Below the pieces are notes generated by a model that saw only the letters and a program-made list of their open reading frames with translations, was not told the origin of the DNA and did not search any database. This document shows positions 13,686 to 21,799 of a stretch of 26,650 nt of DNA, piece by piece. The translations under genes and the position numbers were made by a program. The stretch is from the NCBI GenBank assembly GCA_003537645.1, contig DPRM01000089.1:33521-60170 (forward strand), read 5' to 3'. This stretch comes from Prolixibacteraceae bacterium (lineage in GTDB: Bacteria; Bacteroidota; Bacteroidia; Bacteroidales; Prolixibacteraceae). Numbering within the stretch: the first letter of the stretch is position 1; every line of letters begins with the position of its first letter.

Positions 13686-14030
13686 ATGGCCAACGACTGG
13701 AAAGACAGACTGGGAACAGTTTACTCAACAAATCCTGATTTTCGATTCGAAACCAATGACGAAGACGAATCGGAAACACTGGCTCCAAACAAGCAGAATC
13801 TGCGGGTTCAACTCGACAAGAAGCAGCGAAATGGGAAAAAAGCAACGCTTATCACCGGATTTATAGGGAAAGACGAAGATTTAAAAACACTGGCAAAATC
13901 CCTGAAAACCAAATGCGGTGTGGGAGGTTCGGCCAAAGATGGTGAGATTCTGATTCAAGGGGACTTTTGCAACAAGGTAATTGAAATTCTGCAAAACGAG
14001 AATTACAAAGTCAAGCGTTCGGGAGGATAG
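13686..14030 (+). CDS. Translation initiation factor SUI1/eIF1-like protein (YciH family)
   Basis: A 114-residue protein with an acidic, probably disordered N-terminal part (F-E-T-N-D-E-D-E-S-E-T-L) and a SUI1 fold at about 38-112. Recognisable stretches are LRVQLDKKQRNGKKATLITG (39-58), with the basic loop that in eIF1 contacts the ribosomal P site, LKTLAKSLKTKCGVGGSAKD (66-85), and EILIQGDFCNKVIEIL (87-102). The bacterial homologue YciH can act on initiation complexes and translation under stress; its role in Bacteroidota is not settled. The ATG at 13686 has a promoter directly before it; a longer frame from 13614 would overlap the preceding gene and lies upstream of that promoter. Confidence 0.9.
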   Translation: MANDWKDRLGTVYSTNPDFRFETNDEDESETLAPNKQNLRVQLDKKQRNGKKATLITGFIGKDEDLKTLAKSLKTKCGVGGSAKDGEILIQGDFCNKVIEILQNENYKVKRSGG

Positions 14031-14124
14031 AAAAGAGGCAGAACGAGAAAACCGACGGAAAGAGGAGATTGGAGATTATTCGAAAAAAAAAATTAATTGA
14101 CGCTCTATATAAACCGTTTCACTT

Positions 14125-14832
14125 ATGCTCAAACATTTTAAAACCATCGGAATGATTGGGGGAATCGCCCCTTCATCGACAATCGACTATTACCAGCGAC
14201 TTATTTCCCGCTTTCAGGAACGTACCGGCCAGCGTAATTATCCATCCATCATCATCAACAGCATCAACATGACCCAGATGATGGAGCTCATCACCGAAGA
14301 ACATCTGGATGAACTGGTTGACTACCTGTCGGAGGAGATTTTCGTTCTCGAAAAAGCCGGTGCAAAAGTAGTATTCATGGCTTCCAACACACCACATATT
14401 GTATTCGAACCATTGGTTCAGCGTGTAAAAGCTAAAATGGTCAGTATTGTTGATTCAACAATCGCCTACGCGCAATCCAAAGGTCTTCGCAGACTGGGCC
14501 TTTTCGGAACCATTTCGACCATGGAAGGAGAATTTTTTCAGGAAGGATTTGAAGCTGCCGGAATGGAAATTATTACACCCATGCCCGACGAACGAAAATA
14601 CATTCACAAAATTTATATGGAAGAGCTGGCTCGTGGAAGATACATGCCAGAAACCAAGAGCAGATTGCTTTCAATTGCAAATCGCATGTACAACGAAGGC
14701 CAGATCGACAGCCTGATTTTGGGAGGAACCGAATTGCCTTTTATCCTGAAAAGCGTTGACATGGAAGACATTGAGCTGATAAACACAACCAAGATACACG
14801 TTGAGAGAATACTGGATGCCGCGATTGGGTAA
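14125..14832 (+). CDS. Aspartate/glutamate racemase-family protein lacking both catalytic cysteines
   Basis: A 235-residue protein of the Asp/Glu racemase superfamily: IGMIGGIAPSSTIDYYQRLI (8-27) is the phosphate/carboxylate-binding opening, and both halves of the pseudo-symmetric fold are complete. Racemases use one cysteine from each half, in C-N-T-x-H and L-G-C-T-E. Here these read ASNTPH (86-91, Ser87) and LGGTELPF (199-206, Gly201). The protein is therefore not an ordinary two-cysteine racemase. E. coli YgeA shows that the first position may be another residue, but it keeps the second Cys. The rest is well conserved, so a different activity, rather than decay, is likely. The substrate is unknown. 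It follows the SUI1 gene by 94 nt. Confidence 0.85.
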   Translation: MLKHFKTIGMIGGIAPSSTIDYYQRLISRFQERTGQRNYPSIIINSINMTQMMELITEEHLDELVDYLSEEIFVLEKAGAKVVFMASNTPHIVFEPLVQRVKAKMVSIVDSTIAYAQSKGLRRLGLFGTISTMEGEFFQEGFEAAGMEIITPMPDERKYIHKIYMEELARGRYMPETKSRLLSIANRMYNEGQIDSLILGGTELPFILKSVDMEDIELINTTKIHVERILDAAIG

Positions 14833-14888
14833 CGAAGGAAAATTTGTCAGTCGTAGTAAAAAGTATCAGATTTCAAAATTCAAATTCG

Positions 14889-14973
14889 GTCATTGATTGT
14901 CATTGAGTCATTGTTAGTCATTTTGCAACCCAAGATGACAATTAACAACATGCAACCAATGACAATTAATGAC
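14889..14973. repeat. GTCATT-rich inverted repeat, copy 1
   Basis: The 5' arm GTCATTGATTGTCATTG (14889-14905) pairs with CAATGACAATTAATGAC (14957-14973) over 17 bp with a single G-T pair. Additional GTCATT words lie between (AGTCATTGTTAGTCATT). A second element with the same GTCATT-based arms is at 23959-24023. It lies between the convergent racemase-like and tyrosine phosphatase genes. I see no coding sequence in it. Confidence 0.7.
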
Positions 14974-15001
14974 AGATGTTTGAAGTGAATACAAGCCATT
15001 A

Positions 15002-15466
15002 CTACTGAAGTTTCCGGAGCAGCCCGGCGCAGGCATCTTCCAGAATATCCAAAACCAGTTCGAACCCAGAATCGCCTCCGTAATAAGGATCTGGCACCGA
15101 ATCGTATTTGCGGCTAACAGAAAAATCGGTCATTAAATGTATTTTCTTCCGGTCAGTTTCATTTCTGGCCATCGATTTCAGATCGCGTACATTTTGCCGG
15201 TCCATGCCTATGATAAAGTCGAATTGGTCGAAATCCCGTTCAGGATTAAAAGCCCGCGAAATGCTCGTCAGATTATATCCCCGTTTCAAACCAGACATTC
15301 TCATGCGGTAATCAGCACGTTCGCCCACGTGATAGGCAGCCGTTCCGGCCGAATCGCAACTTAGTACGTTTTCCATCCCGTCTTTCTCAATCAACGCTTT
15401 AAAAACAGCCTCGGCGCTGGGGCTCCTGCAAATATTTCCGAGGCAAACAAAAAGTATGTGTTTCAT
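15002..15466 (-). CDS. Low-molecular-weight protein-tyrosine phosphatase
   Basis: A 154-residue member of the LMW-PTP family. The P-loop CLGNICRS (8-15) carries the nucleophile Cys8 and Arg14, and the general acid is in VPDPYYGG (Asp126). CDSAGTAAYHVGERAD (37-52) is also typical. The length is normal and all catalytic residues are present, so it is probably an active phosphatase on phosphotyrosine or another phospho-ester; in bacteria relatives act on tyrosine kinases of exopolysaccharide export, but no such genes are seen here. I chose the ATG at 15466, preceded by AAAAGG, over a TTG eight codons upstream because the family begins at K-H-I-L-F-V-C. A TATTTTTG on the minus strand (15495-15488) may be its -7 box. 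Confidence 0.94.
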   Translation of the reverse strand: MKHILFVCLGNICRSPSAEAVFKALIEKDGMENVLSCDSAGTAAYHVGERADYRMRMSGLKRGYNLTSISRAFNPERDFDQFDFIIGMDRQNVRDLKSMARNETDRKKIHLMTDFSVSRKYDSVPDPYYGGDSGFELVLDILEDACAGLLRKLQ

Positions 15467-15621
15467 CCTTTTACATTGTGTGCAGAACAAAAATAGAAGT
15501 TTTTAACTTATATGCAGAACCATTTTTTTTGGGTATCTTTTTCAAACAGCTAAAAACACCAAACATTTGAGATTTTGATTTCAGCAATTAATTCGTGAGT
15601 TTTGCATCCTTATCCTGAAAA

Positions 15622-16980
15622 ATGAAAGACTTTACTGTAGGCAAAGAGGCGAAATTGATTCTGCTGTTTTCCGTACCACTTGTTCTCGGAAATATCTTTC
15701 AGAACCTTTACAACGTGATCGACAGTATCATTGTTGGAAGGTTTTTGGGAAAAGAAGCGCTTGGTGCAGTTGGCGCATCGTTCCCGATTATTTTTGCACT
15801 TATTTCGATGGTCATTGGCGTTGGTTCGGGCGCTTCAACTGTTGTTTCTCAGTATTTTGGTGCAAAAAAAATCGACGAAGTTAAACGCACCATCGATACC
15901 ATCTTTATTTTCTTTTTGGGTTCTTCCATCCTTATCACTATTCTTGGAATCGTTTTCAGCCGGCATATATTTATACTTTTAGGTTTGCCCGGCGATATTC
16001 TGCCGCAGGCGGTAAGTTACCTGAATATCTATTTGCTGGGAATGTTCTTTTTCTTCGGATTTGCCGGAATCAGCAGTATTTTGCGCGGTTTGGGTGACTC
16101 AAAAACCCCCTTATATTTCATGATCATTGCCACCATCAACAATATTCTGCTGGATCTTCTTTTCGTGATAGTTTTCAAATGGGGAATTCAGGGAGTTGCC
16201 TTTGCAACAATCATTTCAGAAGGTGGAGCATTTATCACCGCCGCCGTTTACCTCAATAAAAAACACCCAATCATCAATCTTTCGTTCCGGAAATACATCT
16301 TCGACCGCGAAATTTTCAGGAGTTGTATCCGTATCGGACTGCCAACAGGGTTTCAGCAGTCGTTCGTGGCTTTCGGGATGATGGCCATTATGAGCATCGT
16401 AAATGGGTTCGGAACCAATGCGGTTGCGGCTTATTCGGCAGCGATGCGCATCGACTCGTTTGTAAAAATGCCTGCCATCACTTTCTCATCGGCATTGTCG
16501 TCATTTGTTGGGCAGAATCTGGGCGCTTTTCAGGAAAAACGGGCAAAAACCGGGCTTCATGCCACGCTGCTCTTCTCGACGATTTACTGCATCTTCGCTT
16601 CGCTGCTCATTATTTTGTTCGGACAACACATTATGTCATTGTTTACCACCGATCCGGCGGTCATTAAAATCGGGCAGGAATATCTGCTGATTGTTTCGTC
16701 ATTCTACCTGCTCTTTTCCGTCATGTTCAGTTTTACCGGGTTCCTGCGCGGTGCAGGTGCAACACTCATCCCGATGATTACCACCTTTACCGCATTGTAC
16801 CTCATCCGGATTCCGGCAGCAACATTTCTTTCAGGAATAATTGGCGTTAACGGTATATGGTGGGCCGAACCAATGGGAACCTTTGTTGGATTAACAATTT
16901 TGCTTGTTTATTACAGAAGCGGCAAATGGAAAGGGAAAGTGGTTGTAAAAAAGGATACCCTGGTCAGTGATCAGGAATAA
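15622..16980 (+). CDS. MATE-family multidrug/toxin efflux transporter
   Basis: A 452-residue inner-membrane protein with about 12 hydrophobic segments in two MatE repeats. The N-terminal repeat starts at AKLILLFSVPLVLGNIFQN (10-28), then Y-N-V-I-D-S-I-I-V-G-R-F-L-G and SGASTVVSQYFGAKK (69-83), all typical of the DinF/YeeO-like bacterial MATE branch. The second repeat includes GLPTGFQQSFVAFGMM near 239-254 and FLRGAGATLIPM near 376-387. MATE proteins expel cationic drugs by Na+ or H+ antiport; the substrate here cannot be told. The C-terminus is a short basic tail. It is convergent with the LuxR-type gene, their stop codons only 8 nt apart. It is unconnected to the ABC efflux locus. Confidence 0.94.
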   Translation: MKDFTVGKEAKLILLFSVPLVLGNIFQNLYNVIDSIIVGRFLGKEALGAVGASFPIIFALISMVIGVGSGASTVVSQYFGAKKIDEVKRTIDTIFIFFLGSSILITILGIVFSRHIFILLGLPGDILPQAVSYLNIYLLGMFFFFGFAGISSILRGLGDSKTPLYFMIIATINNILLDLLFVIVFKWGIQGVAFATIISEGGAFITAAVYLNKKHPIINLSFRKYIFDREIFRSCIRIGLPTGFQQSFVAFGMMAIMSIVNGFGTNAVAAYSAAMRIDSFVKMPAITFSSALSSFVGQNLGAFQEKRAKTGLHATLLFSTIYCIFASLLIILFGQHIMSLFTTDPAVIKIGQEYLLIVSSFYLLFSVMFSFTGFLRGAGATLIPMITTFTALYLIRIPAATFLSGIIGVNGIWWAEPMGTFVGLTILLVYYRSGKWKGKVVVKKDTLVSDQE

Positions 16981-16988
16981 AACACTCC

Positions 16989-17768
16989 TTATATCCAGTT
17001 ATTTGTTATGCAAAAATGAATTAGTTCGGAGATATTATGTGTCAAGGTTTTCTCCATGCTGTTGCGCTTATGATTTTTAATGGTATGAATGCTCCGCTTC
17101 AGTTTTTCGGCTATCATTTTGCTGCTTAAACCTTCGTGACAAAGCCTGATAATCTCCAATTCGCGCTTTGATAAAAAAGACTCGCATGTTGTGCCATACA
17201 CTTTTTTGAAAATTTTTCTGAATCCATCTTCGTTCGAATATTTGAACAATGTAAAAACAATGGTTGCATCAGATTTAATGTCAGCAATTTCCAGAAACAC
17301 CTTCAAATTCAGGACTGGTAACCATGTTTCATTTTCAAAAGTTAATGATCCCTCGTGCATAAACTGCGAAACACTGCCGTCTTTCCTGATATAACGGTGA
17401 TTGAAAATAAATCGGTATTCAAAAGATTCAGCGTTGGGTTCGGAATATAGAAATTTAAAAATATCGGGAAAAACTTCGTCGCACCATAAAACCCGGTCGG
17501 CAGGATGAAAATGAAGTTCCTGAAAAAATAACCTTTCAGTTAACTGGTCGGTATTCATGCAGTTTTTTTGCTTCATACAATGGCCATGCACACACGAAAA
17601 CTGCCGGCCTGAATAATCGATCAAACAATTACTAAAAAGAACAAAAGGATTGTTGCCAGACACTTCAGCATCAGAATCGTTTGCGCGGGAAGAATCCGGA
17701 GAATCACTTTTCAGTTTTCCCCGCGATGCTCTACTTGCAATTTTTAACGAATTATTCCCACTCTTCAT
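16989..17768 (-). CDS. LuxR-type (GerE) regulator with a PAS-like sensor domain
   Basis: A 259-residue regulator. The C-terminal GerE helix-turn-helix is clear: LSKRELEIIRLCHEGLSSKM (199-218), then I-A-E-K-L-K-R-S-I-H-T-I-K-N-H-K-R. Residues about 41-185 look like a PAS fold: F-H-P-A-D-R at 91-96, YRFIFNHRYIRKDGSVSQF (117-135), then F-E-N-E-T-W-L-P-V-L-N-L and IADIKSD, as in the PAS-LuxR proteins of Bacteroidota. No receiver domain is present, so it is probably a one-component sensor. Cysteines and histidines cluster at 48-70 (C48, C59, H61, H63, C64, C70), which might bind metal or sense redox; this is speculation. It is divergent from the membrane/amidase genes and may regulate them. The exact start is uncertain because residues 1-40 are low in complexity. 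Confidence 0.87.
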   Translation of the reverse strand: MKSGNNSLKIASRASRGKLKSDSPDSSRANDSDAEVSGNNPFVLFSNCLIDYSGRQFSCVHGHCMKQKNCMNTDQLTERLFFQELHFHPADRVLWCDEVFPDIFKFLYSEPNAESFEYRFIFNHRYIRKDGSVSQFMHEGSLTFENETWLPVLNLKVFLEIADIKSDATIVFTLFKYSNEDGFRKIFKKVYGTTCESFLSKRELEIIRLCHEGLSSKMIAEKLKRSIHTIKNHKRNSMEKTLTHNISELIHFCITNNWI

Positions 17769-17895
17769 TTCAAATTAATAAAAATGGTAATTGAAGTAGC
17801 TGATATGTATTAATACCGAAACTGATGAGAAAGTAACCCCGTTTTGACAATTAAATAACTGTAACTCAAATATTTTTCGCAAACAGCAATTGGAG

Positions 17896-17922
17896 TAAAA
17901 TGACACTTTTGTGCCATTGCGC
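17896..17922. promoter_or_regulatory. TGACACTTTTGTG motif, copy 1 (before the coiled-coil membrane gene)
   Basis: AAAATGACACTTTTGTGCC followed by ATTGC recurs with three changes at 19799-19825 ahead of the amidase domain. Its core is an interrupted inverted repeat, TGACAC-TTTT-GTGCCA. CACTTTTG is one base away from a TAnnTTTG -7 box. It could be an operator for the adjacent LuxR-type protein or a promoter element about 90 nt upstream of the ATG at 18006. Confidence 0.5.
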
Positions 17923-18005
17923 CAAGTTAACCGATAGCCGAACTTTAAACATATTAAACCTGAAACAAAAGCGGGACTGCCTTATTATAAACTTAACCCT
18001 GCATC

Positions 18006-18557
18006 ATGGAAAAAATTTTACCCAGTATTCTTGCGGCCTTGATTCCGTTTATAGCCACTTACCTGAGCAAATTAAACAAGGCAAGTGTTCGCAAAAATTT
18101 GATGGAAGACGCCCAGAAAAAGATCGACTTTTTGGACAAGTACTTTCAGGTATCATCAAAATTTCTTCATGAAACAGAAATTGAATCCTTAAAACTTCAG
18201 CTATCGGCCGAGATTCAGGAAGTAAAAAGCCAGATCAGTTCGTCCGAAAAACAAGAAAACCTTACCGATTACCAGCGTCTTACCGTTGTCCAGAAGGTAT
18301 TTCTAACTTTCTCACCCGTTTCTGTTGTGGGCTGGCTTCTGTCGGTACTTTTCTACATTATCCTGGTATTTTCTGTTTTCCTTTTCTGGGGATTTTCGCT
18401 CGACGAAGCAAGTAATTTTTCTACTGAAACATTCGTCCAAAGTGTTCAGGACGGAACTTCCATTTTTGTCTTTGGATTTCTGATGATTATACTGTTGCTA
18501 TTCCGCTGGCTGGCAATAAAAGAATACAAAAGAAAGACAAACGGGATCAAACAATAA
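18006..18557 (+). CDS. Unknown membrane protein with a coiled-coil region (183 aa)
   Basis: I do not recognise the family. The first 20 residues are hydrophobic (I-L-A-A-L-I-P-F-I-A-T-Y-L), possibly a signal anchor. Residues about 25-98 are charged and strongly helical (K-N-L-M-E-D-A-Q-K-K-I-D-F-L-D-K-Y-F, then Q-L-S-A-E-I-Q-E-V-K-S-Q-I) and probably form a coiled coil. Two clear membrane segments follow at about 107-131 (WLLSVLFYIILVFSVFLFWG) and 151-170, and a basic tail ends the protein. It is the first of three same-strand genes, 34 nt before the next. The ATG at 18006 follows a stop-rich leader; a frame starting at 17900 overlaps it in another phase and is not credible. Confidence 0.75.
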   Translation: MEKILPSILAALIPFIATYLSKLNKASVRKNLMEDAQKKIDFLDKYFQVSSKFLHETEIESLKLQLSAEIQEVKSQISSSEKQENLTDYQRLTVVQKVFLTFSPVSVVGWLLSVLFYIILVFSVFLFWGFSLDEASNFSTETFVQSVQDGTSIFVFGFLMIILLLFRWLAIKEYKRKTNGIKQ

Positions 18558-18591
18558 TTAGGTAAAGAGTAAACACAAAATTTATCGAGCC

Positions 18592-19770
18592 ATGTTTAAT
18601 TCTATCGCACTGGATGTTATAATTGGGCTGATGTTTATTTATCTGTTGTATAGTTTACTTGCAACTGTAATTACTGAAATAATTGCGACCCAACTTGGAC
18701 TGAGATCCCGAAACCTCAAAGAAGCCATTAACCGAATGTTAACTGATGAAGAAAATTCAGGTAAGTTGACACGTTTGTGGGATTCAATGAGACTTATAAA
18801 GAACCCAAAGAACAGAATCATCACCAACTTCTACGACCATCCGGAGATAAAATATCTTGGCAGCACCGGTATATTTAAAACACCGTCATCATTCAAGGCC
18901 GTGAGTTTCTCGAAAACATTGATGTGTGTACTATTTGGTGATGGTGCGATAACTGCGGAACAAATTGATGCGAAATGGAAAGTAATTATTAAAAACGCCA
19001 AGAATGCTCCTGATCCTACCCCAACTGATCCTGAAGAAGAAATAGAAGATCCATTTAAAATGGGTAAAAATGAAAAAATACTTGACTATGAATCAGGGAA
19101 ATACATAAAAAGCCTTTGGGATGAATCATCAGGCAATATTCAGGATTTTAAATTGCATCTGGAAGCCTGGTTCAACCGAACGATGGATGAGGCTACAGAA
19201 TGGTACAAACGAAAAATTCAAATTGTAGCATTTCTGGTTGGCTTTGTTATTTCCTGGATTTTTTATGTTGATACATTTTCAATTGTCAGCATACTTTCGA
19301 CTGATAAGCAAGCAAGGGATCAGATGGTAAGTATGGCAAATTCATATATTGAAAATAATAAGATGGATGATATTAATACGCGAATTGATAGTGCAAGTGC
19401 AAAAACCGACAGTCAGAAATTAAATTCTTTTTTAGAAGTAAAGCAGGTATTGGAGGCAGATATTGACAATGCCAATAACATTCTTGGAATGGGGGCATGG
19501 TTGCCGGATACCGTAACAGTTATCAAAAACAAAAGTGGTATTGGTTATTTCCCCCGAATAGACAACTTTATTTGTAAGAATAAAATCCCTGTCAACGGGA
19601 AAATTACCTTTTCCGGCTACGATAAATGGAAATATTTTTTCGGACTGCTGTACCATCATTTCTGGGGCTTTTTCATTACGGCAATCGCTCTTTCGCTGGG
19701 TGCGCCATTTTGGTTCGATTTGCTGAATAAAGTAATGAAATTAAGAACCTCGAAGAAAGAGGCTACTTAG
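18592..19770 (+). CDS. Unknown three-segment membrane protein (392 aa) of a widespread uncharacterised family
   Basis: No named domain is known to me. Residues 8-31 are a membrane segment (LDVIIGLMFIYLLYSLLATV), followed by LGLRSRNLKEAINRML (35-50). A soluble part runs to about 207, with LEAWFNRTMDEATEWYKRK (190-208) just before TM2 (210-235). A second soluble part (236-345) carries polar repeats and a segment near W303 to F320. TM3 is about 350-372, ending L-S-L-G-A-P-F-W-F-D-L-L-N-K. I recall proteins with the same landmarks (short L-R-x-x-N-L-K motif, W-F-x-x-T-M-D-x-x-x-x-W-Y-K-R, G-A-P-F-W-F-D-L-L) in several phyla, always labelled hypothetical. The gene looks somewhat richer in AT than its neighbours, and its placement beside an amidase suggests an envelope role. 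Confidence 0.8.
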   Translation: MFNSIALDVIIGLMFIYLLYSLLATVITEIIATQLGLRSRNLKEAINRMLTDEENSGKLTRLWDSMRLIKNPKNRIITNFYDHPEIKYLGSTGIFKTPSSFKAVSFSKTLMCVLFGDGAITAEQIDAKWKVIIKNAKNAPDPTPTDPEEEIEDPFKMGKNEKILDYESGKYIKSLWDESSGNIQDFKLHLEAWFNRTMDEATEWYKRKIQIVAFLVGFVISWIFYVDTFSIVSILSTDKQARDQMVSMANSYIENNKMDDINTRIDSASAKTDSQKLNSFLEVKQVLEADIDNANNILGMGAWLPDTVTVIKNKSGIGYFPRIDNFICKNKIPVNGKITFSGYDKWKYFFGLLYHHFWGFFITAIALSLGAPFWFDLLNKVMKLRTSKKEAT

Positions 19771-19798
19771 AATTTCGGTGAAAACCAACGATTACATA

Positions 19799-19825
19799 AA
19801 AAATGACACTTTCGTGTTATTGCTT
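19799..19825. promoter_or_regulatory. TGACACTTTCGTG motif, copy 2 (before the amidase)
   Basis: AAAATGACACTTTCGTGTT followed by ATTGC matches the motif at 17896-17922 at all but three of about 25 positions. It contains the first in-frame ATG of the amidase frame (19803). If it is a promoter or operator, the real amidase start is probably the next ATG at 19935. Confidence 0.5.
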
Positions 19826-20723
19826 AAAGCAAATCAATGGTTTAATTTTAGATAATAATTCTGAAAAACAAGGTGTTAACGAACCAGAATTACGTTTGGC
19901 ATTTATAAACTACATAACATCAGATTCACAAATCATGAAAGCATCAGCCATAGCAAATCACGAAAATTCCTTTCAGTCCACCGGATTGGACAGCGACGGA
20001 AAGAAGTTTATTTTAACCGACGGAACATTTAAAATTAGCGGTACCGAAGAAACCATTCAAATAATGAATTGCGTCCGCGACAACGGCGACAAATCCTTTT
20101 TTTACCCCGAAGAGACGTTCAAGAAGAAGATTGCCCTTCATTTTACCATGGGCTACCTGAAAGGCGATATCGCCACCTTGACCAAACAGTATGTTTCAGT
20201 GCCCTTTGTCATCGGAAGAAATGGATTGATTTACAACCTCTTCGCTTCGAAATACTGGAGTTACCATTTAGGCAAAACTGCTGTTGGAGGCAACACCCCC
20301 ATGAGCAAGGAATGCGTTGGCATTGAGATTTCGAACATTGGCCCGCTAAAATTGATAGGGAACAACCTGGTTACCACATATTCCGATACCGATGTGTATT
20401 GCACCACCGCCGAAACTGAGTTTTACACCCGCTTAAATTCCAAATACCGTGGCTATGATTATTATGCAACCTATACCAACGCCCAATACGAAGCCATTGG
20501 CAAGCTGATAAAATTCCTATGCGCCAAATACAACATCCCCAAAAATTTCCTTTTTGAACCCGACCGTTATGAAATCATGACAGAACCCGGGTTTAAGAAC
20601 TTCTCCGGAATTGTTACCCACGTAAATTGTCGCACCGACAAAACCGACATCGGCCCCGCATTTGAATGGGAAAAAGTTATCAATATGGTGAATTCGCTAG
20701 AGATCAGACAGGTTTTGGCTTAG
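19803..20723 (+). CDS. N-acetylmuramoyl-L-alanine amidase (Amidase_2/PGRP type)
   Basis: A zinc amidase that would cut the bond between N-acetylmuramic acid and L-alanine in peptidoglycan. In the 306-residue frame the Amidase_2 domain runs from about 107 to 297: ALHFTMGY with the first zinc His113, FVIGRNGLIYNLF (135-147), YHLGKTA (His155), CVGIEISNIGP (171-181), and the closing VTHVNCRTDKTDIGPAFEW (271-289) with His273 and Asp282. No signal peptide is visible at either candidate start (19803 or 19935, M45), which is unusual for an enzyme acting on the cell wall. Export by a non-Sec route, a cytoplasmic muropeptide role, or release on lysis are possible. The two preceding membrane-protein genes suggest a common function. 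Confidence 0.85.
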   Translation: MTLSCYCLKQINGLILDNNSEKQGVNEPELRLAFINYITSDSQIMKASAIANHENSFQSTGLDSDGKKFILTDGTFKISGTEETIQIMNCVRDNGDKSFFYPEETFKKKIALHFTMGYLKGDIATLTKQYVSVPFVIGRNGLIYNLFASKYWSYHLGKTAVGGNTPMSKECVGIEISNIGPLKLIGNNLVTTYSDTDVYCTTAETEFYTRLNSKYRGYDYYATYTNAQYEAIGKLIKFLCAKYNIPKNFLFEPDRYEIMTEPGFKNFSGIVTHVNCRTDKTDIGPAFEWEKVINMVNSLEIRQVLA

Positions 20724-20763
20724 ATGTTTTTCACTCATATTATGACTTGATTCAACATCAATT

Positions 20764-21780
20764 CTATCCCAACATCTCTTTGGTACTTAGCAATCCGCAG
20801 GCAGCATAAATATCCTGGCCACGGCTGGCGCGGATGGTGGTTAGGATGCCTTTGCCGTTGAGCAGTTCTTTAAATCTCTGCAATGTATTTTCGTCGGTTC
20901 CTTCGAGTGGTGTGCCGGGAATGGGATGAAAGCGGATAAGGTTGATGCGGCATTTGATGCCATTCAGTATTTTACAGAGTTCCTGCACGTGGCGGGGCGA
21001 ATCGTTCAGGCCTTTAAAAACAATGTACTCGAACGAAACACGGCGCTGGCGGCCAAAATCCCAACTCTTGATTTCGCGGATCACTTCGGCCAGCGGATAA
21101 GCCACCTGTACCGGCATCAGCCGTTGGCGCTCGTCGTCAAACGGAGTGTGCATACTCACTGCCAGATGCGCTTCCGACTGATTCAGGAAAGTCACCATTC
21201 CGGGTACAATGCCAATGGTTGAAACAGTTATCCGGCGCGGACTCATGGCGAAACCCCATTCCGAAGTCAGTATTTCGAGACTTTTCAGTACCTCTTCCAG
21301 ATTATCGAAAGGTTCGCCCATTCCCATGTAAACAATGTTGGTTACTTCGTGCCATTCAGGAATGTTGCGAATCTGGTTCACGATTTCGCCCGCAGTTAAT
21401 TGTCCCTGAAAACCTTGTTTGCCGGTCATGCAAAACAGGCAACCCATTTTGCAACCTACCTGCGACGAAACACAAACCGTTTTACGCTCGTCATCCGGAA
21501 TCATTGCTGTTTCAACGAATTTACCTTTGACTGTTGGGAAAAGATACTTTTTTGTTCCGTCAATGCTTTCCTGAACTTTGGTCGAATCAACCAGGCCAAA
21601 TTCGTATTTACTGCTTAGCAATTCGCGGTTTTTCTTCGAAAGATTGGTCATTTCTTCAATCGACCGGATATCTTTCTGGTAAAGCCATTCGGCCATTTGT
21701 TTGCCGGTAAATTTGGGCAGGCCAAGTTCGAGCGCCAAAGCGGTAAGTTCATTGAGTGTTTTTCCGAAGAGAGCTTCCAT
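20764..21780 (-). CDS. rlmN: Dual-specificity 23S rRNA (A2503-C2)/tRNA (A37-C2) methyltransferase RlmN
   Basis: RlmN is a radical-SAM enzyme that methylates C2 of A2503 in 23S rRNA and of A37 in some tRNAs. The 338-residue product has all key residues: the 4Fe-4S/SAM motif C-K-M-G-C-L-F-C (Cys110, 114, 117), the conserved cysteine in TVCVSSQVG (Cys103, like E. coli Cys118), Y-M-G-M-G-E-P-F-D-N, and the C-terminal methyl-carrying cysteine in YAACGLLSTK (Cys328). LPKFTGKQMAEWLY near the start is the family's N-terminal accessory domain. I chose the ATG at 21780; the frame is open for 31 codons upstream but that part overlaps the preceding gene. The oxidoreductase gene ends 19 nt before it on the same strand. 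Confidence 0.96.
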   Translation of the reverse strand: MEALFGKTLNELTALALELGLPKFTGKQMAEWLYQKDIRSIEEMTNLSKKNRELLSSKYEFGLVDSTKVQESIDGTKKYLFPTVKGKFVETAMIPDDERKTVCVSSQVGCKMGCLFCMTGKQGFQGQLTAGEIVNQIRNIPEWHEVTNIVYMGMGEPFDNLEEVLKSLEILTSEWGFAMSPRRITVSTIGIVPGMVTFLNQSEAHLAVSMHTPFDDERQRLMPVQVAYPLAEVIREIKSWDFGRQRRVSFEYIVFKGLNDSPRHVQELCKILNGIKCRINLIRFHPIPGTPLEGTDENTLQRFKELLNGKGILTTIRASRGQDIYAACGLLSTKEMLG

Positions 21781-21799
21781 AGTAGAGTAAAAAAGCGAA

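Noticed and set aside
17900..18172. 90-aa plus-strand frame starting MTLLCHC
   Set aside because: It overlaps the 183-aa membrane-protein gene in another phase, has no domain-like pattern, and its resemblance to the amidase frame's first residues comes only from the shared 25-bp DNA motif.
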